Positions 56,112 through 64,000 of a DNA stretch of 64,000 bases are shown here, piece by piece. The first letter of the stretch is position 1. Every line of letters starts with the position of its first letter. The translations under genes were made by a program, and so were the position numbers. Origin of the DNA: Cucumis sativus (lineage: Eukaryota; Streptophyta; Magnoliopsida; Cucurbitales; Cucurbitaceae); contig NC_026657.2 of assembly GCF_000004075.3 (NCBI RefSeq), positions 37,434,732-37,498,731 of the forward strand. Direction: 5' to 3'. The notes under the pieces were generated by a model that was not told where the DNA came from, made no database searches, and saw only the letters and a list, made by a program, of their open reading frames with translations.

Positions 56112-59100
56112 GGAAATTTTGAATGGTGTTGTTATACAAGAGGTGTCTGTTTATAGGGGTGAATTTTCGAAAGGGCATACAGGGAGAAGAAATGGAAGAA
56201 GTTAGGTAAATCTGTCAGGTTGAGATGGGAATCTAGAATGTTACATGGTTGGTTATGTGGTATCTGGTAGGTAGGGTCTTATGTAGAAGTGGTATGGAAA
56301 TTGCTTTGATTGCATTGCATCTTTGATCATCATGTTCAGGAAAACAGTTTGTGGTTTAAAAGATTGTGGCATATGAAAGGTTCAAGGTTACTCAAGTTCA
56401 AGCTTTGAAGTCAAGAAATGGTAAATTCAAGAGTCTTGAATGAGTACATGAGTCTGTTTTAAGAGCAGAAGAGATGATGAGTTCAAGAGGCTCAATGAAA
56501 AATCAAGAGTTCTATCTTAAGGAGCAGAAGAGATGATGAAAGAGATTCAGTAAGAACTTGAGCTCGTCTAGAGTAAGCAGGAAAAAGGTGTTGAGTTTGT
56601 TAGACCTAACAAAGATAAAAATAGCCATAGGTTCAAGAAATACAAGTTTATCAACGTAAGTATTGCAAAACTCGATTTTAGGCTCTACTAATGTTTAAAG
56701 TGTCAATATCATTCAAAAATGTCGACTACAACATCGATGAAATATCTCTTTTCATAGATAATTTTGGAGAAAAGATCATACATACATACTAGTGACATTT
56801 TGTTGTATTTATAGATACAATGAAAATGTGAATCATCTTTTATATTCATGTCAAACTTATATGTCACATATCAAAAAAAATCTTAACGTATCGATAAAAA
56901 TTTGATATTATAAGTTGAACGTATTCTTGCCTCTAGAAGATGAACGAAACTTTTTTCCAAGTAAAGTTTGTCATTTACCATTGATGTGAGTTCTAAAAAC
57001 GTTGCAAACTCATATTTCAAGTGTTAGTGACATGTCGCCGAACCACTTTTATATTCATTGAAATTAGGCAAAGTCATTTTGCCCATAGACCACGCGGTTT
57101 TGAATGAATTATTTGTGCTCCTCTATTTTTAGCAAATAAAGTTGTCAAACAGTTGTTTAGAACTCTCTTTATTGTTCGATTATTGAAAGATGTTTGACAA
57201 GCACTATGCAATATCTCATAATCAACTTTTTTTTATCCTTTAATTTTGTGATATATTTCCAATTTAATTTGTTGCTTTCCTTTTGCACAAAAGTTACGTT
57301 GATTGTATCAATATTACGTGTTTGGTCCTTTCCAAATTGTCCTTCCCAATCAAAATTCATCCACACCACTTAACATGTCATATCATATTCATTTGGATTA
57401 TATGTTAAATCAGAAAGTGAACTTACTTTTGTTTCACTAATTTTATTTTTTTTCTTCTTCCATAGTTAATATTCTGTGAAGTCGGTTTCAAAAGATAGAT
57501 TATTGAGAGTGGTTGTCCGTCCATCACTTGTATCTTCGTAGTAGTATGATTGTTATTAAAGGAACGTTTAATCGAAAAATTTAACGTTTTTTTAATTTTG
57601 AATTTAAGATTTTTTTTGCTCTAACCTTAAAGTTAAATCAATAATCAACTCAAAAGCTTAAGTTTCGTGGCTTCTAACAACTTTGACATTGTCTCAATAC
57701 TCTAACAAATGATAGTGGGTACTTTAGGCGTATCAATTTGCTTTTGAATAAACTTATACACCATTAAACTTTTCGTTTTCTAATTAATGTGAGATTTTGT
57801 TTACACTTACCCACAAGCTTAAGTTTTTTGATTAGTTGATGATCTAAAATTATCCTTTAGTTGTTGTTGGATATGCATTCAAGAAATTGCTATGTAATAA
57901 CCGTTAGAAACATATATATTCGAAACATTTTTATAGTTATTGCTTCTTTAAACAAAAATTATAAATATGCAAAGTTAGGGATTTGAATATCTCTTTGGCT
58001 ATATATACTTTCTTGTGGTTCATTTAAAGAATGTTTGTTGCTGCTTACTAATATATTTTGTAGACGTAATGAATTGGGATTTTCATAACGAGATTTGTGG
58101 TTTTCATTTGTTACCCAATTATAGAGAGGGTAGTCGATACAAAGTACGTTTGAAAATTATATGAGACTCAATAGTAACTTTGTGTGGATAATTTAAAGTT
58201 TTTTTTCCACATTTGTCCTCACATGTCATCATTTATCGTTACAACAATAATCTATTGTTTTTAGTGAGATTATTGATATTGATTTTGCCGTTTCATTTGA
58301 GTAGTAAGAAGAAAGATCACAATAAAGATCTTTTTTCTTTTTTCGGGTTTCTTACTTTTTTATTATGGATTTTTTTTATTTCTTTCTTTTTTTTCCTTAC
58401 GTTTGCTATATATCGAGCATCTACCCTTAATCGTAGATTTTGTTTGAAATTTAGTTTTTATTTGAAGATTATATATATTTTTCTTTTACAAAAATGATTG
58501 TTTTTTCTAAATTGAAATTGAAATTACTCATTTATTTTCTAAAATTATGCAATTTGTAAAAATTTTGAGTGAAGTGTAAAGTTTTTAAAATACACAAATT
58601 TTATTAAGTACGTAGAAGTGATAAAAGAGTATTTAAATGTAACATATTACTTACTATTTTAATTAGATAGAATATAAAAATGATATTTTAGTAATCATTT
58701 TGTATTTCATTACATTGATCGAAATTAAACTAACACCAATAATTTTTTTTATTACTATTATTACACTAAGTAACGTGGTTAAACAAATCTTATTCTTCTA
58801 CTTTCGATTGATTGAAGAATCATTATGATTCATAAATGAATAAAGTAAAGTCGTTAAGATTGGGGTAATTTTCATCATAACAAACGTGTGACCTTAATTA
58901 AAAGTTCATACGGTTCTTAGGTACTCTAATGCAAACCTACTAATGAAGCTATAACTCTCTCTTCCAATAATTTCTCCTTCCAAACAATACGTAAAGAATA
59001 ATGATGACAAATCGGGAAATAATCGATCTAACTTAAATTAGAGAGAATGAAGTTGCAATTATGAAAACTGATACCAAATTTAAGATAGGCGTTTTAATAA

Positions 59101-59427
59101 AGTTTTGGTCAATTAATTGTAGCTTTATTACACACACAAATAAAACAACACTTGTAACGTACAAGAATATAATTCATAATTTGTTTTGTATATTCACTCA
59201 CATAACTGGGAAAAGAAAAACAAACAAAATAAAGGGGACATATAGAAATTTTATTTTAGATAAATAATTCATTATATTAAACAACTCCTTCAAATTTTTA
59301 TTTATAAATCAAAGCTTATAAACGTTGAAGATGACGATGAACAAAAACAGAACAGAATACAGACTTTTGCATGGGAGAGATTATGACGGACTTTTCAACA
59401 CAGTATCTTTTTTAACAATGAAATAAC
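56112..59427. other. Spacer between the two GASA genes
   Basis: About 3.3 kb of AT-rich DNA. The right end holds the 3' UTR of copy 2 and the left end the promoter of copy 1. The stretch 56380-56580 repeats CAAGAG/AGAGATGATG-like words loosely. No gene was recognised. Confidence 0.5.
56150..56155 (-). promoter_or_regulatory. Candidate TATA box of GASA copy 1
   Basis: TATAAA on the minus strand, about 40 bases upstream of the ATG at 56111. It would give a short leader of about 10 bases, so it is only a candidate. Confidence 0.3.
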
Positions 59428-59901
59428 TTAAGGACACTTTCGCCGGCCGCCGTGAGTGGTCAGTGTAGCGTAGCAAGGGCAAGCCTCATAGTTTCCGGAA
59501 GTGCCCGGCGGCACACAGCTGCAACGTGCACAGCACGTCCCACATGCCCTATGGCACAAGTTCGGCCTTGATGATAATTTGCACCTCGATGCACAAGCTC
59601 CTCCACAATCTAATATACATATAATTAATTTTCACAAATTTCACAATCAAAATACTTCAAATAAATAAATAATCCCAAATAACAATAACTTACCAATATT
59701 TTGAGTCTTAGTGGGACTACTAGCTGCAACACCAACGACCTGAAAACAATTGGAATATGAGAATGATTCTTGTAGGATTAAAAACACGTTTAATTGAGTA
59801 TATGAAATTAGAACTTATACCATCTGATCATCAGCTTCAACAAAACAAAGAACGAGAAGAGAGGACGCAAGAAGACAGACGATGATTTTAGGAAGTGCCA
59901 T
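59428..59901 (-). CDS. Gibberellin-regulated GASA/snakin peptide, copy 2
   Basis: Same family and exon plan as copy 1. Minus-strand exons 59901-59821, 59739-59694 and 59609-59428 join to 102 residues. It starts MALPKIIVCLLASSLLVLCF (signal peptide), followed by the linker SSPTKTQNI, then the GASA domain with all 12 cysteines: DCGGACASRC, LCHRACGTCCARCSC, VPPGTSGNYEACPCY and RKCP. It ends in the family terminus KCP. The GASA domain is strongly conserved with copy 1, while signal and linker have diverged, which suggests an old duplication with selection on the mature domain. No break is visible. Whether expression differs between the copies cannot be told from sequence alone. Confidence 0.95.
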
Positions 59902-59973
59902 GGTATTAAGATGAAGAAAGAAAGAAAGGAAAGACGACTTAGAAAATGCAATGCAAATGAGAAAGGAAGTGTT

Positions 59974-59984
59974 GATATTTATAG
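59974..59984 (-). promoter_or_regulatory. Candidate TATA box of GASA copy 2
   Basis: CTATAAATATC on the minus strand, about 75-85 bases upstream of the ATG at 59901. This fits a normal TATA position with a leader of roughly 45 bases. Confidence 0.45.
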
Positions 59985-62900
59985 TAAATATAAAGGGGGG
60001 GAGGTGTTAGAGTGTTAGGTGAATGAGAAAGTAGGGGACTTTTCTTTTTTAATTTTTGAAAATTTTCGTGGCGGAAGGGAATAATCCATTTTCTGGTGGG
60101 GGAAAATATAAATAAATGAAAATAAAATGAGTCAGTTCCTTTTCGTCTCTTTCTTTTTAATTAATTGCAAGGGTGGGGTCTATACATTCATACATTTCCA
60201 CTTCGGATCATAGCCTACAACTTTGAGACATCTTTTCAAGATGCTGTTTATTAGTCTAATTAATTTCATTCAAGTACCAAATTTTTGTTACTCCATAGCT
60301 AAGGAATCAAACTATTTAGTATTTAGCTACCTGTGATCTTCATTATCCATCAATTGAGTTTAGTTCTACCATCATTGGAATAATAATATTCATTTTACGT
60401 ATCTACAAATTTTGTATTAAATAGAGAAAAATTTAATGAATTAAGTTTACTCAAACAATAAAATATAACGTGCATATTTGGTAGTAAATTATAATTCAAA
60501 ATTATCTTGATGTTTAATTTTACGAGGTTAAATGTAATTTTTTATATTATCAAAATTAATTTAAATAATTAAAAGCAGTGTGGTAGAGTATTTTTTTAAA
60601 AAAAATTAAAATAACAAAATGATTTAAAATATTTATAAATACAAAGTTTTGTAGTTTAGAATATTTTTTCTTTAAAAAATAACATTTTAACTATTTAAGA
60701 GTCACTTTCAACCATATTCTTAATTTATCAACTTTCTTGCTTTTGAAGCTATTAACTAAACAAATCTTTTATGTTTGGTAAGCTATTTTTAAAATCTCCA
60801 TTTTATGTGTTATAACCTTTCTAAAAGTTCAATGAAAGTTTAGAGATAATTAGACATATAATTTAACTTTATGTGTAATAAATGTATTCATTTTTTTTAT
60901 TTTAAACATAAAATTAAAAATAAAAAAGTGTACCAAATCATTTTCATGGGACTTAAATGGTAAGTTATTGTACAAAATTGCATCAAAAGTTGATGTGTAT
61001 TAAAATATAATGTAGAAGACAATTATTAAAGACATAAGAGTTATAAATATAGAGGAAAGAAAAACTACGCGTTTAAATCTTATTTTGGTTCATAAAGTTT
61101 GTATGATCACTAAACTTTTAAATGTATTTGTTTTAGCTTTCAAATTTTTTAAAGAAAAAAACTTACTTTGCTAATGGTTTCTGATATTAAGATTTTGTTA
61201 ATTTTTTAACGAAATAATGATATGGTTTTCATATTTAGATAATGGAGTTCTAAATTCATCGTATTACTACAAATAACCAAGAAAAACATACTAATTTATT
61301 CTATAAATATTTTATGTCAACACAAAAACATAATTACATTTATCAAATAAACTCAAAATCTAATTTTATTATTTTTTCTCCGAGACGCAATTTGTCACAA
61401 CCCTTCATCGTCGTCGTCTCCATAGTGACGATCAAAATCTTGAAAACAAAATGATTATTTAAGTTTTTCAATAAAATATCAATTTACTACACGACTTCTA
61501 ATTAAAAATTAAAACTCTAAACTTTTTTAGAACAACTATCTTATTTGACGATCTAGTCATCTACATTATATATCGAATAGAGTCTCTACTTTTATCTTAA
61601 AAAGAAGGATATATAAACTAAAACGTACGTTTTAAAAAGTTTGAGACAAAAATAGAAGAACCAAAATATAATTAAACCTAATGATATTAATAATTAATAA
61701 ATGCAAAAGAACTTTAGTTGAGCTGGAAATTAAGTAGAAAGCAAAGCAAAATTGGTGTACAGCTGTACACTTGGTTTATTGAAAAGCAAATGTGTTTAAA
61801 CTAAGATTGATTAAAGTGTATTCATAATCTACATATTATGCCAACTCAATCAATTATGACTGCCACCCTTCACTAGGATAATGTTATATAATTTTTATAT
61901 CTATATAGATATAATGTTATATGATTAGATAATGTCAATGTCCCTTTCTTATTTTTAGCAAAGTTTGGATTATAATTATAGCTAGTTGTTTTGGTTGATA
62001 TACAACCTTTAATGTGAACTAATTGTAAAGGTAGTGAATATAAAATTTCATTCGGGGTGTATTTTGGGATGATCAAAGGCAATGAAAATATGTTTTCTAA
62101 CAAATTTATTTTTATGTAAATTTTTTTAGACATTTTTTAAAATAACAAAATAAATTTATAGCAAAATTTTGAATGATATTGATGATAGTTATCAGTGTAG
62201 CATATTAATGATAAAATTTATTATAGATTGTAAATATTTTGTAAAACTTGTTATTTTTAAAAATATCAGTTTTTTTTATAAAAATTATTTCAAGGAATTA
62301 TCAAGTAGCTTTAATTTTGTCCGAATCACTTGTTTTTTAAATTAAATAATTAATATTAAAATTGAATGTATTCCGTTCATAGAAAAACCATTATTTAAAA
62401 TATTGTTATATTATTTGAGTTTATCAACTAATTTAACCTCTCTTTTTTTCAGATTTTATTACAACAATCAAAATTGTGAATAATGTTTAGAAAACTTAAT
62501 TGCTTTCAAGTTATTGTCTTTAGAAATCATTCACTGTAATTCAATTCCAGATCTAACTTTGTTTACTTAATATAAATTAATACTATATCAAAATATATGT
62601 GCTGAATTTATAATGTATCAGATTATAAAATATTTAAATATAATTTTTACTATTTTTGCAAGCATCTCTAATATAATTTATCAGAGAAAAAAAATGTCTT
62701 TCCAATCTAATTTCTATTTGATCATAAAATTAACTTCAATTTAGTTAATGTTTCTTTTCTTTATTAATCTCTAAATTTGGACCTTTAGTGTTAATCTCTA
62801 TCAACTAACTTAAATGAAACAGAGTTAATTAAGCTTCATCATTTTTCATTACTAATAAAATTAAAATTTCAAGTAAACAGACAATCACACAAACAGCTTA

Positions 62901-63626
62901 GACCAAACTAGATTAGATACAAGCCTTTCTTTGGTCACAACTAAGAGTTAGGTTAAACTTGAAAACAAAGGAAATAAGCAGGCTTTACTTGGTACAAAGA
63001 TGGCAATGAGGATCGTTTCGAAGACTCTTTCTTCCGCTTTGATCGTTTTATGAATTTGATTGTCTATTGTGTTTCCTTTGGTGCACAACTAAACAAACAC
63101 CCTTTTACTCGCTTCACCTTATCTATTCCAATATGAAATGAGATGTTTTTATTGATAACAATAAAAACTGTGAGAAGACGTTAGAGTTGGTTTATGATAC
63201 CTACAGAAAGATTCATCCATTGGATATAAATATTTCCCTTACACCTTTCTTAAATGCAGAAATAGACAATACAGGCCATATGCATTGCAGGTTAGGCTTA
63301 ACTATGGTTTCATCTTCAACAGGAAGCAACAAAACCCCGTGATACATATTATTTTCCATCTTAAAATCATACCTTTTGTAGAGAAGATGATGATAGAAAA
63401 TCTAGAGTAAATAAGACCATGTTATATAAAACAAAAAAAAAAAAAACAAGAAAACAAAAAACTGTTACAGACCATATCCTATGTCTTGAAAACTTGTGCA
63501 TCCTTCACATTTCACGTATAACCATTAGTCCAACTGAGACCCATATCCTACCTTCCCAATTAGAGCCTAAGATGAGCAAGACGGTCTCTCATTCCCTGTC
63601 GTGTGGCATACACCTTTTTGTTGAAG
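59985..63626. other. AT-rich intergenic DNA between GASA copy 2 and the ER receptor-like gene
   Basis: No exon recognised. It contains a 16-base perfect palindrome at 61755-61770 and a block around 62130-62290 related to the dispersed AT-rich repeats near 36.0 and 39.2 kb. The last few hundred bases should include the 3' UTR of the minus-strand ER receptor-like gene. Confidence 0.45.
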
Positions 63627-64000
63627 TTACACCACTCCAGAGGGAAGGCGTAGAACAAGCTGTCCACCAACAAGACTGCAACCAGAATGGCATGTTATGT
63701 TAAGCTCATCGAGGAGTTGTCTAGATATATTAAGATTCCAATGTCAATCTATATTACCCACCTCTTGACATAATAATAACAGAAATCAGCAAGAATGAAA
63801 GTCTGAACGATCTCTGATAGGAGAACCATGGATGGCCATAATCCATAACCCAATGCTGTTAACAAACGTCCACGTGTATCCAGGACCTGCAGTAATTAAG
63901 GAAACATAAGAGTGTAAGGTACTGAAGTAAAATATATACAGGAATCAAAGTAGAATATGAGTCTCCGGGTTCTATTAACCTACCTGTAGGACCCAATGTG
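63627..64000 (-). CDS. ER lumen protein-retaining receptor family protein (ERD2-like), 3' end only
   Basis: KDEL-receptor family membrane protein, in the group that retrieves ER-resident proteins from the Golgi. Three exon parts on the minus strand: 64000-63984 (ends HWVLQ), 63886-63762 and 63675-63627, joined in frame. The readable protein is about 63 residues, with VLDTRGRLLTALGYGLWPSM, then LLSEIVQTFILADFCYYYVK and the terminus GGQLVLRLPSGVV. The last transmembrane helix and short tail match the plant ERD2-like branch rather than the canonical ERD2 receptors, which is why I do not claim KDEL binding for it. The N-terminal part lies beyond the window. Arabidopsis At1g75760, beside GASA1, is the likely counterpart (memory). 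Confidence 0.9.

Noticed and set aside
62160..62290. Possible hairpin element
   Set aside because: Inverted matches are short and AT-only; better explained as a degraded dispersed repeat.

Overview
The window is nuclear DNA from a flowering plant, very probably a eudicot. The intergenic DNA is AT-rich, the genes carry many short exons with GT..AG introns, and the gene families are plant-specific (membrane-anchored GH9 endoglucanase, LQY1, HVA22, WEB, GASA). A cucurbit is my best guess, from the gene order and the style of the repeats; that guess is inference. I reconstructed the exons by hand from splice sites, reading-frame continuity and family knowledge, so boundaries are good estimates rather than transcript-supported facts.

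Layout: (1) 1-2540, minus: 5' part of a KORRIGAN-like GH9B endoglucanase, running off the left edge. (2) 4411-8604: a nest of old transposons. A decayed Ptta/En-Spm-type transposase is split by an LTR-like insertion, and the whole lies between two direct copies of a ~340 bp sequence. (3) 10.65-11.24 kb, plus: remains of a Myb/SANT-like protein gene, followed by a 161 bp tandem duplication. (4) 12259-13595, minus: LQY1, a thylakoid zinc-finger protein. (5) 16934-18809, plus: HVA22-like protein. (6) 18.8-28.3 kb: gene-poor AT-rich DNA. (7) 28319-30326, plus: C2H2 zinc-finger protein with a C-terminal part that looks PARP-like. (8) 30.3-42.2 kb: gene-poor, with a dead Ty1/copia element at 36.5-38.9 kb among dispersed repeats. 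(9) 42291-42626, plus: small unnamed plant protein. (10) 43044-45526, minus: WEB-family coiled-coil protein. (11) 49348-52310, plus: plastid-type hexokinase. (12) 53044-55254, plus: AP-2 sigma subunit, with a small TRIM retroelement in intron 4. (13) 55640-56111 and 59428-59901, both minus: two GASA/snakin peptide genes. (14) 63627-64000, minus: 3' end of a KDEL-receptor-like protein.

The genes do not form a pathway. They are a syntenic block. From memory, the order endoglucanase - LQY1 - HVA22 - C2H2 - WEB - GASA - ER-lumen receptor matches Arabidopsis At1g75680 to At1g75760, while the hexokinase and AP-2 sigma pair matches At1g47840/At1g47830. The window therefore seems to keep together what Arabidopsis has in two places. 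No tRNA, rRNA or CRISPR was seen.
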